Shown here: in pieces, positions 24,924 through 33,674 of the stretch | Numbering within the stretch: the first letter of the stretch is position 1 | Layout: each line of letters starts with the position of its first letter | From: Actinomadura cremea | Lineage (GTDB): Bacteria > Actinomycetota > Actinomycetes > Streptosporangiales > Streptosporangiaceae | Length of the DNA stretch: 64,000 nt | Assembly (NCBI RefSeq): GCF_014648495.1 | Contig: NZ_BMRF01000001.1 | Span: 682,001 to 746,000, forward strand | Reading direction: 5' to 3' | Translations under genes and position numbers: made by a program | The notes under the pieces: model-generated | Databases searched by the model: none | What the model was told of the DNA's origin: nothing | The model's input: only the letters and a program-made list of their open reading frames with translations

Positions 24924-26522
24924 ATGGTGGGGCCGTACCGGCTGGAGCAGAGGCTGGGCGGCGGCGGCATGGGGCAGGTGTTCCTGGGCCGGTCCCGGGG
25001 CGGCCGGACGGTCGCGGTGAAGGTCGTGCGGCCGGAGTTCGCCGGGGACGACGGATTCCGGCGCCGGTTCACCCTCGAAGTGGAGGCGGCTCGCCGGGTC
25101 GGCGGTTTCTACACCGCGCAGGTGGTCGACGCCGACACCGACACCGAAGCCGATCCGCCCTGGCTGGTCACCGCGTACATCCCGGGCCCGTCGCTCCAGG
25201 AGGCCGTCACCGAGGACGGGCCGCTGCCGCTCTCGACGGTCGCCACCCTGGGGACGGCCCTGGCCGAGGGGCTCTCGGCGATCCACGCGTGCGGGCTGGT
25301 GCACCGCGACCTCAAGCCGTCCAACGTGATCCTCGCCGAGGACGGCCCGCGCGTCATCGACTTCGGCATCGCCCGCGCGCTGGACGCCGCGTCCGCCACC
25401 GCCTCGCACACCGTGATCGGGACGCCGTCGTACATGTCCCCCGAGCAGGCCGGCGGCGGCACGGTCGGCCCGCCCGGCGACGTGTTCTCGTTCGGCGCGG
25501 TCCTGGCCTTCGCCGCGACCGGCCGCAGCCCTTTCGGAAGCGGCACGGCACAAGCCGTCCTGTACCGCGTCGTCCACGACGAGCCGGACCTGGACGGCCT
25601 GCCGCGACCGCTCACGGAACTGGTCGCCGCGTGCCTCGCCAAGGAACCGGGCGACCGGCCCACGGTCGGCGACGTCCTGGACCGGCTCGCGGCCCTCGAC
25701 GATCCCGCGACCCGGCCGCTCCCGCCCGACGTCGAACCGAGCACGTCCGTCCAGGGCGAGCCGACGGATCAGGCGAGTCTCACGATCTGGAACCTCAGCT
25801 CGAAGGAACTGGACGCCATCATCGACGGCACGTCGCTGCACACCATCGACCGGTGCAGCCAAGGCACGATCTTCCTGCCCTCCGGCACCCATACCGTGCA
25901 GACGCAGGCGGGCCCGCACCGCAGCGTGCTCCGTCGCGTCGAGATGCGCCCCGACGCCCCGGCGAGCCTGCTCTTCGACGTCCCGCACCGCCGCTCCGGC
26001 GCCGCCCCCGAGCAGGTCGACGAGATCGTCTTCACCGAGACCAGAACCGGCCTGATCGAAGACCTCTTGATCGTCGCGGTGTTGTCGGCGCTGCTCGGAC
26101 TGATCGGCGTGCCGCTCCTTTTCCTCGCGAGCAAGGTCTTCGATATGGCGGACTGGACGCAGACCTTGCGGGAGGCGGCAGTGGGCGGCGTGATCGGGGG
26201 CGTCCTGATGCTGCTGTGGTTCAGGAGGTCGCGTTCCCCTCGGCTCACCCTGCGAGCCGACGGGCTCACCTTCGAGCCTGGCAAGAAGGGAAGGCGAAAG
26301 GCGATCGCCTGGGACGTCGTCGACCAGATCAGCACGCTCCGTACCGGGAAGAAGCTCGAACTCGTCGTCTGGTTCCGTGACGGGCACCGCCCGGCCATCG
26401 GCCGCAACGTCCAAGGGGGGACGTTCGTGTGCACGCTCGACGACGTGCTCGGCATTCAGACCCCCGCAACACTCGGCATGGGCCTGGAATGGTTCGCCGG
26501 CGACGCCTACGTCGAGCAGTAG
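24924..26522 (+). CDS. Ser/Thr kinase with PEGA-like domain, two membrane helices and PH-like C-terminus
   Basis: 532 aa from ATG 24924. It is the paralogue of the kinase at 20474: same loop GGGGMGQVFLG, HRDLKPSNVIL, DFGIARALD, a PEGA-like part at about 284-350 (LPSGTHTVQTQ), two membrane helices at about 378-435 and a PH-like end (RLTLRADGLTFEPG, KLELVVWFRDG). Odd feature: the in-frame codons just before the ATG read IHDDPR, which matches the DDPR that precedes VGPYRL in its relatives, but no ATG, GTG, TTG or CTG occurs between the upstream stop (24876) and 24924. The N-terminus has either lost its start codon or uses AUC. Confidence 0.78.
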   Translation: MVGPYRLEQRLGGGGMGQVFLGRSRGGRTVAVKVVRPEFAGDDGFRRRFTLEVEAARRVGGFYTAQVVDADTDTEADPPWLVTAYIPGPSLQEAVTEDGPLPLSTVATLGTALAEGLSAIHACGLVHRDLKPSNVILAEDGPRVIDFGIARALDAASATASHTVIGTPSYMSPEQAGGGTVGPPGDVFSFGAVLAFAATGRSPFGSGTAQAVLYRVVHDEPDLDGLPRPLTELVAACLAKEPGDRPTVGDVLDRLAALDDPATRPLPPDVEPSTSVQGEPTDQASLTIWNLSSKELDAIIDGTSLHTIDRCSQGTIFLPSGTHTVQTQAGPHRSVLRRVEMRPDAPASLLFDVPHRRSGAAPEQVDEIVFTETRTGLIEDLLIVAVLSALLGLIGVPLLFLASKVFDMADWTQTLREAAVGGVIGGVLMLLWFRRSRSPRLTLRADGLTFEPGKKGRRKAIAWDVVDQISTLRTGKKLELVVWFRDGHRPAIGRNVQGGTFVCTLDDVLGIQTPATLGMGLEWFAGDAYVEQ

Positions 26523-26529
26523 CCGCACC

Positions 26530-26945
26530 GAAGCGCGAGCCCACGCGTCCGGAAGCCCGCGCAGGCTCGGGCGAACCGCGCGTTCGGTTCATCGATCTGC
26601 GGAATACCGGTGTCGCAGTAGAGGTCGGCGAACTCGTCCAGATCACGCCATCCCGGTCTCGTTGCCGGTGGCGAAGGTGGAACCGTCCGGGGCGAACACC
26701 ACCTCGGCGGGCTTCTCCCCGACGCCGATGGTCCTGACGAGGGCTCCCGTCCCGGTGTTCCACACCTTCACGCTCTCGTCCACGCTGCCGGTGACGAGCC
26801 TCGAACCGTCGGGGCTGAACGCGTGTTCCCCGAGGTCGTCGACCACGGTGATGTTCGGGTGATCCAACCGGGCCGCGATCTTCGCCTCCTGCCGGAAGAT
26901 CGAGTCGTATGGTCCGGCAGGGAGACGCCATAGCCCGGCCGCAGC
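26530..26945 (-). pseudogene. remnant of a Ser/Thr kinase-WD40 fusion gene
   Basis: Reading leftward, one frame gives a piece of kinase N-lobe (IFRQEAKIAARLDHPN, ITVVDDLGEH) joined directly to WD40 repeat text (AFSPDGSRLVTGS, VKVWNTGTGALVRTIG, VVFAPDGSTFATGN). It stops at 26643. A shifted frame continues as LDEFADLYCDTGIPQIDEP to about 26535, which reads like the end of such a protein. The kinase C-lobe and most blades are missing. A large internal deletion plus a frameshift is the simplest explanation. No start codon or ribosome site of quality is seen. Confidence 0.65.
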
Positions 26946-27016
26946 TTTCCTTCACGTCGGAAGATCGACCATGAAGGGATCGTCTCCGAACGCGGGCGTG
27001 CGTGCGTGCGGGACGG

Positions 27017-30000
27017 TCACAGGACTTCCAGCCGACGCGCCAGCTTTTCCGCGCCTCGCACCTTTTGAGCGAGAGCTATCGTCACTTGGAGGTTGCGATT
27101 CTCCGCGAGGGGCGCGAGGTCGATATCGGGCCGCATATCTCGAATGGAGAGGTGCCGCAAGTTCGCAAGGGACGCAAGTGGACTGATGTCGGAAATGCCG
27201 CTACACCCGTCCAGATTGATGCTCCGCAGTACGGAGGCACCCACCAATGGACTCAGATCGCGAATAGAAGTTCGGGCGAGGGAAAGTGAACCCAGGCGGC
27301 CCAGCCGACCGAGCGGAGCGAAGTCTTTCAGGTTGGTACATCCATCTAGCACGAGTTCGCACAGCGGGAGCGAGGGCAGCGCCGTCAACTCGTCCACCCA
27401 TTCGCAGTCACGAAGAATGAGACAGTCGAGGTCGGCGACCCCTTCCAGCAATTCGGCGAGCCCGCAATTTAGGCGCGCTTCATTCAACCCCAACAACTGA
27501 AGGGCGCGCAGAGGTGGCAACTGCTCTGCATCCACCAGGTGACGGCTTCCATGCAACAGCAGGGCCTCTACATCTGCATGGCGTCGCAGCGGAGTGTAAT
27601 CGAGGACATCTTCGCAGGCCAGCAATTGGATGCTCTTTAATTCTGGCAGATTGTCGAGGAAGTTGACGTCCCGCATACCGGGCAGCCCCACAACGAGTCC
27701 CTGAAGGTTCGGCAGCTCCGGCAAATCGACAAGGTCCGTGATATTGCGAGGAAAAAGAAGTACAAGGTCTTGCAGTGTCTCCGCATGGTGCTCGAGGAGC
27801 GCAACATTGAACGGCCGGTCGAAGCTGATCTGCAAACGCGAAATCGACGGAAGCGACATGAGGATTTCGTGCTTCTCGGGCGCGAAATCAACGTTGATCT
27901 GCGAACCGGCCTCGGCCATCGGGGAAAGAACCTGCTCGGCGAAATCTTGTGGATCGAAGTAGTCCCAGGCCCGGTTCAGCTCATGCTGGATCGTGAATCG
28001 GGGGTCGGTCGCGAATCGGGAGAGTGCGGTGAGGGCTTCGGGGCCGTTGATCAGCCACGCGGTCTGGATGACGGCCGCCGCCGCCGCGTCCGGGAGGGAC
28101 TCCAGGCTTTCCGGCAGACGAGCGAGGACGGGGGTGCCCGCGGTGGCGAGGGAACGGGCCGTGGCCCAGTTGCGCGGTGGGACCAGGTCGTCGAGGCACC
28201 GGTCCAGGTCGGCGCGCAGATCCTCCGGGACGGACGGGAGCGTCTCCAGGCACGCCACGCTCAGGAGCTTCAAGGTGCGGGCGTGGCGGCGCTCGGAGCC
28301 GGCTCGGGCGAGGATGCCGGTGAGGAGTTCTCGGCGGAGGGGCTCGTTGGCGTGGCCCGCGGCCATGATGATCGTCTCGCGCCAGGTGTCGCGATGGGCG
28401 TACCGGACGAGGAGGTCCATGTCGCCGAGGTCGGCGGCGTGCTTCGCGGTGAGGTACTCCTGGACGGTGCGGTGGACGAAGTCGATGCGTCCGGGAACCG
28501 GCTCGCGGACGACGCCGCTGCGCTGGAGCAGCTCGTCCAGGACGTCGCCGGGTGCGGCTTCGACCCGGGGCATGGTCGCGAGACGGTTCGCGACGAGGCG
28601 TTCGACCATCGGCTTCGGGAGTTCGACGCGGTTGCTCGTGGAGAGATGCCAGGCGATGTCCTGCAAAACCCGGATCTTCTGCTCGCGTTCGAGCGTGGTC
28701 GAAATGCCGCGTTTGATGTCTCGTGCCTCCAGCAGCATGTCGAGAGCGGCGGCGTAGAGGTCCATGCGGTTCCGGGGGAGCGTCTCCCGGTCCAGGTTGA
28801 GGGCGCACAGCATCGCGGCGAGGAGCGGGTTGGAGGCGAGCCCGCGCAGGTGGGGTGCGGCTTCGAGGCGGCTGAGCAGGCGGGCCTTGTAGCCGGGGAG
28901 ACGTTCGGGCGCGCAGGGCAGGCCGTCGCAATCGCGGACGGCGTCATGCCAGTGGTCGACCAGGGCGCGGACGTCGGACGGGGAGAGCTGTTCGAGGAAC
29001 GTGGTGGTGAAGCCTTCGGCGCGCAGCCAGTCCGAGCCGGCGGCGGCCGGACGGGACGTGACGACGATCCGGATGCCGCGGAACTCGTTGACGATCTCCT
29101 TCAGCCACGTGCGGACGGCTTGCCGCCGCGCGGACGGGATCTCGTCCACGCCGTCCACGAGCAGGACGGCGCGGCCCGACAGCAGGCGGCGGTGCGCCCA
29201 GCCGCGCGGCATCAGCCCGGCGAGCGAGCCCGCCACGTCGTCGAGGAACTCCTCGGGGCGGGGCAGCGGTCCGTCCGGGTGGCTGCGCAGCTTGATCATG
29301 AACGGGACGCAGCCGTTCCACTCCGCGAGGGGGCCGGTGAACGCGCCCCGGGCCGCGGTCACGGCGAGCCAGCGCAGCAGCGTGCTCTTGCCGCCGCCCG
29401 CTTCGCCGCGGACGAGCGTCAGGCGATGGTCGGCGAGCGCCGACTCCACCCGGTCGGCGCCCATCGGATGCTCGCCGCGCCATTCGCTGACCGGAATCGG
29501 CTCGGGCTTCGACCGTCGCCGTGAACTCTCATGGGAGACGTTCAAGCTGATGTACGCGACGCTGAGCGTCGTCTGCGGACGGGTAAAGCGCTCGAAGCGG
29601 ATGCCGAGCAGTTCGAGCGTGTCCAGGCTCTCGCTGAGGGACGACAGGTAGCGGCGGGTGAACTCCTCGTCGTCCGACTCCCCCTCAGGTGCCGTGAGCG
29701 TACGCGCGGGGAGACGGGACAGGACGGCGTTCACCTGCGACGACAGGTCGGTCAGCCGGGACAGCGTCTCGACCGACGCCCGGGGGCCGAACTGGGGAAG
29801 GTGGACGATGATGCGAGCGAGGCAGTCGCAGCACTCGTCCAGAGCCACCTCGTAGAGGCGGGCTCCCGCCTCGCCAAGCTCGAACTCGGCTTTCCGGACG
29901 GACAGGCGGGAGCGGAGGCCCCGCGACAGCTTCACCGGGTCCGCGTCGGCGGCGAACCAGGCGTCGTCCGAGAGGTCCGCGCGCTCGAGCGTGAGGACGA

Positions 30001-30271
30001 CCTGGTGCAGTGCGGCCGCGCGGTCGCCGTCGGTGAGACCGCGGAACTCGTGGCCCGCGAACGTGAGGAGCCGCTCGGTGACGGAGTCGGCGATGCCCTC
30101 GATCTGCCGGTTGACGCTGCGGCGCCGGAGTTCGTCGGGGAGCCCCGTCTTGATCAGCTCGGTGAGATCCTTGCCGGCTCCGTCCCGGGTGGAGCGGCCC
30201 GCGAGCCAGCGGCCGACGGCGAGGTTCGCCACGGAGGCGCCGATCCGCATCGCGGCCACTTCGAGAGACAT
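27017..30271 (-). CDS. NACHT-domain NTPase with leucine-rich repeats (bacterial NLR-like)
   Basis: 1084 aa. The N-terminal helical region at about 1-190 (MSLEVAAMRIGASVANLAVG; GIADSVTERLLTFAGHEFRGL; DECCDCLARI) resembles the NACHT N-terminal helical (NNH1) type. The NTPase follows: Walker A GEAGGGKST at 289-297, Walker B AVLLVDGVDEIP at about 368-379, then TSRP sensor 1. About 800-1075 is a leucine-rich repeat array of SDS22/internalin style (LPELKSIQLLACEDV; LRSINLDGCSGISDISPLASL). Bacterial NACHT proteins are known anti-phage defence sensors of the STAND class. No separate effector gene is adjacent. The 3' third is visibly less GC-rich than its neighbours, a sign of transfer. Confidence 0.85.
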   Translation of the reverse strand: MSLEVAAMRIGASVANLAVGRWLAGRSTRDGAGKDLTELIKTGLPDELRRRSVNRQIEGIADSVTERLLTFAGHEFRGLTDGDRAAALHQVVLTLERADLSDDAWFAADADPVKLSRGLRSRLSVRKAEFELGEAGARLYEVALDECCDCLARIIVHLPQFGPRASVETLSRLTDLSSQVNAVLSRLPARTLTAPEGESDDEEFTRRYLSSLSESLDTLELLGIRFERFTRPQTTLSVAYISLNVSHESSRRRSKPEPIPVSEWRGEHPMGADRVESALADHRLTLVRGEAGGGKSTLLRWLAVTAARGAFTGPLAEWNGCVPFMIKLRSHPDGPLPRPEEFLDDVAGSLAGLMPRGWAHRRLLSGRAVLLVDGVDEIPSARRQAVRTWLKEIVNEFRGIRIVVTSRPAAAGSDWLRAEGFTTTFLEQLSPSDVRALVDHWHDAVRDCDGLPCAPERLPGYKARLLSRLEAAPHLRGLASNPLLAAMLCALNLDRETLPRNRMDLYAAALDMLLEARDIKRGISTTLEREQKIRVLQDIAWHLSTSNRVELPKPMVERLVANRLATMPRVEAAPGDVLDELLQRSGVVREPVPGRIDFVHRTVQEYLTAKHAADLGDMDLLVRYAHRDTWRETIIMAAGHANEPLRRELLTGILARAGSERRHARTLKLLSVACLETLPSVPEDLRADLDRCLDDLVPPRNWATARSLATAGTPVLARLPESLESLPDAAAAAVIQTAWLINGPEALTALSRFATDPRFTIQHELNRAWDYFDPQDFAEQVLSPMAEAGSQINVDFAPEKHEILMSLPSISRLQISFDRPFNVALLEHHAETLQDLVLLFPRNITDLVDLPELPNLQGLVVGLPGMRDVNFLDNLPELKSIQLLACEDVLDYTPLRRHADVEALLLHGSRHLVDAEQLPPLRALQLLGLNEARLNCGLAELLEGVADLDCLILRDCEWVDELTALPSLPLCELVLDGCTNLKDFAPLGRLGRLGSLSLARTSIRDLSPLVGASVLRSINLDGCSGISDISPLASLANLRHLSIRDMRPDIDLAPLAENRNLQVTIALAQKVRGAEKLARRLEVL

Positions 30272-30498
30272 GGCGCCCAGTATCGAAGGCCGCGCCGACC
30301 GCGTCAGCCGTTGACCGGATCAGGCCCACGCCCGGGAACGCGACGGTTCGTACGACTGCTCTCATCGGGCCGCCGCGAGGCCGAGCCGTCCCCGGAGCCG
30401 TCCGGGCAAGTGACCGAGTCGCGGGACGGTCCCCGGACGCCCCGGCGGGGGCTCGGGCGTCCGTGCGGGCAGCGAGTTCGTGTGAAGACGAGGCTGCG
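30272..30498. other. intergenic, nothing recognised
   Basis: Region between the divergent NACHT gene and the regulator remnant. I see no clear promoter, repeat or gene here, although it must hold the NACHT gene promoter. Confidence 0.3.
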
Positions 30499-30852
30499 AT
30501 GACCAAGCTGGGGGAGGACGGCGGCCGGGTCGGCGTCGACCGAGCCCGCACCCTCGCCCAATCCTGCGGCGCGGCGCTCCCGGCGGCCGAAGCCGCGAGG
30601 AACCTCGCGGTGCTCGCGCGCCGGGCCGGATGGCACGACCAGGCCGCCGCGATCGCCGACGGGCTGGGCGGCCGGGTCCTGCTGCGGCAGCACGGTGTCG
30701 GATTCTCGGCGGCGGCGGTCCGCCTGCACCTGGTCTCCGCCGAACACGCCGCCGGTGATCCCGAGGACGCCTTGGACCTCCGCGAACTCGCCGACCGGCT
30801 CCGCCGCGCGGGGCCCGGCCTGGACGGGGCGTCGGGCCGGGCCCTGCGGTCA
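30499..30852 (+). pseudogene. internally deleted TPR part of an XRE-type regulator
   Basis: From ATG 30499 the frame reads ARTLAQSCGAALPAAEAARN, LAVLARRAGWHDQAAAIADG, LGGRVLLRQHGVGFSAAAV, RLHLVSAEHAAGDPEDALD, LRELADRLRR, then runs out of sense into the sialidase gene. From memory, the first and second halves match two separate stretches of the helical C-terminal domain of actinomycete helix-turn-helix regulators, with the middle and the whole DNA-binding part missing. It is therefore a likely remnant; a short orphan gene is the alternative. Confidence 0.45.
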
Positions 30853-30860
30853 GCGGGGGC

Positions 30861-32549
30861 TCAGTTCTCGAGCCAGGGGAGGGTGAGGCGGGTGAAGACG
30901 ATGCCGCCGGTGTCGCCGATCTCGTGGAGGACGCCTACGGAGCCGTCCGCCAGGACGGCCATCGTGGAGTAGCCGGACGCGCCGGGCTTGATGAGGGCGT
31001 GGTCGGGCCAGCTCGCGCCGTCGTCGCGGCTGAGGCGGACGGTCAGGTCGGTGCGGGACGTGTCGGCGGTGTTGCTGTGCAGGGCGACGTCCGTCGGGGC
31101 CGGGGCGCCGGGACGCGGGAGGAGGTGCGAGATCTCGTCGCCGTTGTTGCCGGGGTCGATGAGGCCGCTCTTCCAGCTCGCGCCGAAGGGGGCGGTGACG
31201 TCGTCGGCCATCGCGTACCAGCGGTCGCCGCCCGCGTCGTGGCGCATGTTCTGCGCGACGCGGCCGGTGGAGCGCTGGATCGCCTTGCTCTCGTTGACGC
31301 CGGAGGCGGCGGTGGTGCCGTTGTGCCAGGTGGCGCCGCGGTCGTCGGAGTAGATGTTCGCGGCGTGGGAGCGGTTCGCGTCGCGGTAGACGATCGGCTG
31401 GACGAGGCGTCCGGAGTCGAGCTGGATCCCGTGCCCGGACGAGGCGAACATGCCGCCCCAGCCGGGGTCGCGGACGTCCGGGTTCAGGTCGACGGGGTCG
31501 CTCCAGGTGGCGCCGTCGTCGGTGGACGTGATGTAGGTGATGTGGGTGTTGGTCGTGGAGGTCTCGGACGTGTCGCCGGGCTGGGAGCTCCAGAAGGAGA
31601 CGCCGGGCTTCGGGGAGTAGGTGAAGAAGCAGAAGATCTTGCCGGTGACGCGGTCGACCAGGAGGCTCGGGTCGCCGTAGCCCTGCGAGGTCGCCGCGGG
31701 CTTCGCGATGATCTTCGGGGTGGTCCAGGTCGCGCCGTCGTCGGTGCTGCGGGTCATCGCGATCTGGATGTTGTTCGTGCCGCCGCCGAGGTCGTAGGAG
31801 CCGTCGACGCGGGCGTCCATGACGGCGACGACCGTCCCGTCGCCGGTGACGGCGAGGCCGGGGATGCGCACGGATTTCGCGGGCTTGCCGAGGCCGTCGA
31901 TGACGGTCGAGGTGGTGAGGACGGTCTGGGCGTTCATGCCCGGTTCGCCGGAGTCGAGGCCGCAGCCGGAGGTGCCCGAGAGGGTTCGCGACCAGTCGCC
32001 CGACGAGACGTCGAACGTGTACGGGGTTCCGTCGGGGACCGTCCAGTACAGGCTGCCGTCGCCGGAGCGGGCGGGGACGTCGACCGTCCAGGGGGAGTTC
32101 TGGCGGCCCGGCCAGGCGACGGTGAACCTCTTCGTGGACTCCGAGCGGTTGTCGAGGATCAGGCGGAGGCGGTGCGGCGCGGCGCACTCCATGGTGGCGC
32201 GGACGCTGAGCGCGTCCGAGCAGTCGAGGACGCCGCTGCTCGTCTGGTCGAAGCCCTGCGGGGTCGTCGTGCGGAACGTGTAGGCGGTGCCGGACGGCCT
32301 GGTGAAGTGGAAGCCGGCGCGGTCGCCGGGGGCGACCCGGGCGGTCCACGTGCCCTGGCCGGGCCAGGTCAGGGTGAAGGTCGTGGCGGACGGCGTGTTG
32401 TTGACGACCGTTTCCTGGATGCGGCCGGACGTGCAGTCCTCGGTGACGACGGCGGACTGGCCGGCGGCGGCGTGCGCGGGCGGGGCGGCGAGGGCGAGTG
32501 CGGTGACGGCCGCGACGGCGACGGCCGCGGCGCGGGGGGACGGGGGCAC
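30861..32549 (-). CDS. secreted exo-alpha-sialidase (GH33-like, BNR repeats)
   Basis: 562 aa from GTG 32549, which has a perfect GGAGGT six bases upstream; an in-frame ATG at 32573 lacks one. The signal peptide ends PAHAA near 28. Two beta-sandwich-like repeats with Cys follow (about 30-200). The catalytic propeller carries the Arg motif VRIPGL (about 227-232), MDAR, and four Asp-boxes: STDDGATWT, STDDGATWS, SDDRGATWH and SRDDGASWP. NESKAIQ may hold the catalytic Glu. It should free sialic acid from glycans outside the cell. The nearby lyase/kinase/epimerase operon makes a shared pathway likely. Confidence 0.9.
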   Translation of the reverse strand: MPPSPRAAAVAVAAVTALALAAPPAHAAAGQSAVVTEDCTSGRIQETVVNNTPSATTFTLTWPGQGTWTARVAPGDRAGFHFTRPSGTAYTFRTTTPQGFDQTSSGVLDCSDALSVRATMECAAPHRLRLILDNRSESTKRFTVAWPGRQNSPWTVDVPARSGDGSLYWTVPDGTPYTFDVSSGDWSRTLSGTSGCGLDSGEPGMNAQTVLTTSTVIDGLGKPAKSVRIPGLAVTGDGTVVAVMDARVDGSYDLGGGTNNIQIAMTRSTDDGATWTTPKIIAKPAATSQGYGDPSLLVDRVTGKIFCFFTYSPKPGVSFWSSQPGDTSETSTTNTHITYITSTDDGATWSDPVDLNPDVRDPGWGGMFASSGHGIQLDSGRLVQPIVYRDANRSHAANIYSDDRGATWHNGTTAASGVNESKAIQRSTGRVAQNMRHDAGGDRWYAMADDVTAPFGASWKSGLIDPGNNGDEISHLLPRPGAPAPTDVALHSNTADTSRTDLTVRLSRDDGASWPDHALIKPGASGYSTMAVLADGSVGVLHEIGDTGGIVFTRLTLPWLEN

Positions 32550-32567
32550 GACATTACCTCCGATATG

Positions 32568-32582
32568 GGACATGGGATGTCC
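32568..32582. promoter_or_regulatory. inverted repeat upstream of the sialidase gene
   Basis: GGACAT-GGG-ATGTCC is a perfect inverted repeat 19 bases before the sialidase start. Its GGAC/GTCC arms recall the palindrome in front of the sialic-acid operon (34533-34546), but spacing differs, so shared control is only suggested. Confidence 0.35.
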
Positions 32583-32743
32583 TTTGTCGGGTGAAGCTAG
32601 GCGCGGACGGCTCCCGCGTCAACACCCCCACCGGCACCGGTGATGCACTTTGGGTGTTTTCCGGGGCGTTCGAGGGATAGAGAGCCGGTGAGCGAAGCAG
32701 CGTGGTCGCAGGGTGTGACCACCGGGCATGGGGGAGGCCGAGG

Positions 32744-33670
32744 ATGAGCATGCCGCACCGGGCGATGCGCCGACTGGAAGAGGCGGAGGCGGTCGACAGG
32801 GTCGCCGCTCCCGTGGCGAAGGTGGTCAAGCGGGTCGTGCGGCCACGCAAGGTCCGCAACCTGCTGAGCGGGACGAACCTGGGGCATCCTCTGCACCCGG
32901 CGCTCACCGACGTCACGATCGGCGCGTGGAGCATGTCCACGATGCTGGACGCCATCGGCGGGCCGGACGCCGAGCCCGCCGCCGACCTGCTGCTGAAGGT
33001 CGGCCTGGTCAGCGCCGTGCCGACCGCGCTGTCCGGGCTGAACGACTGGTCCGACACCCTGGGCGCCGAGCGACGGGTGGGGATGGTCCACGCCGTGGCC
33101 AACAGCACCGCGCTGGCCCTGTACGCGGCCTCCCTCGCCATGCGCGCCCGCGGCGACCGGCTCGCGGGCAAGGCCCTGGCGTGGGCCGGGTACGGCGCGA
33201 TGGGGATCGGGGGGTACCTGGGCGGCCACCTGTCGTTCGTCCAGGGCGTCAACGTCAACCGCACCGCGTGGCGGCAGGGGCCGGAGGAGTGGACGCCGCT
33301 GCTGGACGACGACCTGGTCGACGGCGAGGCCCGTCGGGTGGACGCGGACGGGGTGCCGATCCTGCTCTACCGGCACGGCGGACGGATGTACGCGCTGGAC
33401 GCCACCTGCACCCACATGGGCGGACCGCTGGACGAGGGCTCCTTCGAGGACGGCTGCGTCACCTGCCCCTGGCACGGCAGCACCTTCCGGCTGGAGGACG
33501 GCGGGATCGTGCGCGGTCCGGCCAGCACGCCGGAGCCCCGCTACGAGACGCGGATCCGGGACGGGCGCATCGAGGTCCGGGTTCCGCCGGCCCATCGGCC
33601 CGACGAGGAGCCCGCCGAGCGGCCGCGGCGGGCGCCGGCCCGCGCGGGCATGGTGCGCTCGGCCACCTGA
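32744..33670 (+). CDS. Rieske [2Fe-2S] protein with N-terminal DUF2231-like membrane domain
   Basis: 308 aa. The N-terminal part (NLGHPLHPALTDVTIGAWSMSTMLD; VPTALSGLNDWSD) has the helices and HPLHP motif of DUF2231 membrane proteins, with four hydrophobic segments to about 165. The C-terminal Rieske domain has CTHMGGPL (Cys222, His224) and CPWHGSTF (Cys241, His244), so the cluster ligands are complete. An electron-transfer role is likely; the partner is unknown. It is not an obvious part of sialic-acid breakdown. It converges on the GntR gene with four bases between stops. Confidence 0.85.
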   Translation: MSMPHRAMRRLEEAEAVDRVAAPVAKVVKRVVRPRKVRNLLSGTNLGHPLHPALTDVTIGAWSMSTMLDAIGGPDAEPAADLLLKVGLVSAVPTALSGLNDWSDTLGAERRVGMVHAVANSTALALYAASLAMRARGDRLAGKALAWAGYGAMGIGGYLGGHLSFVQGVNVNRTAWRQGPEEWTPLLDDDLVDGEARRVDADGVPILLYRHGGRMYALDATCTHMGGPLDEGSFEDGCVTCPWHGSTFRLEDGGIVRGPASTPEPRYETRIRDGRIEVRVPPAHRPDEEPAERPRRAPARAGMVRSAT

Positions 33671-33674
33671 CCCG

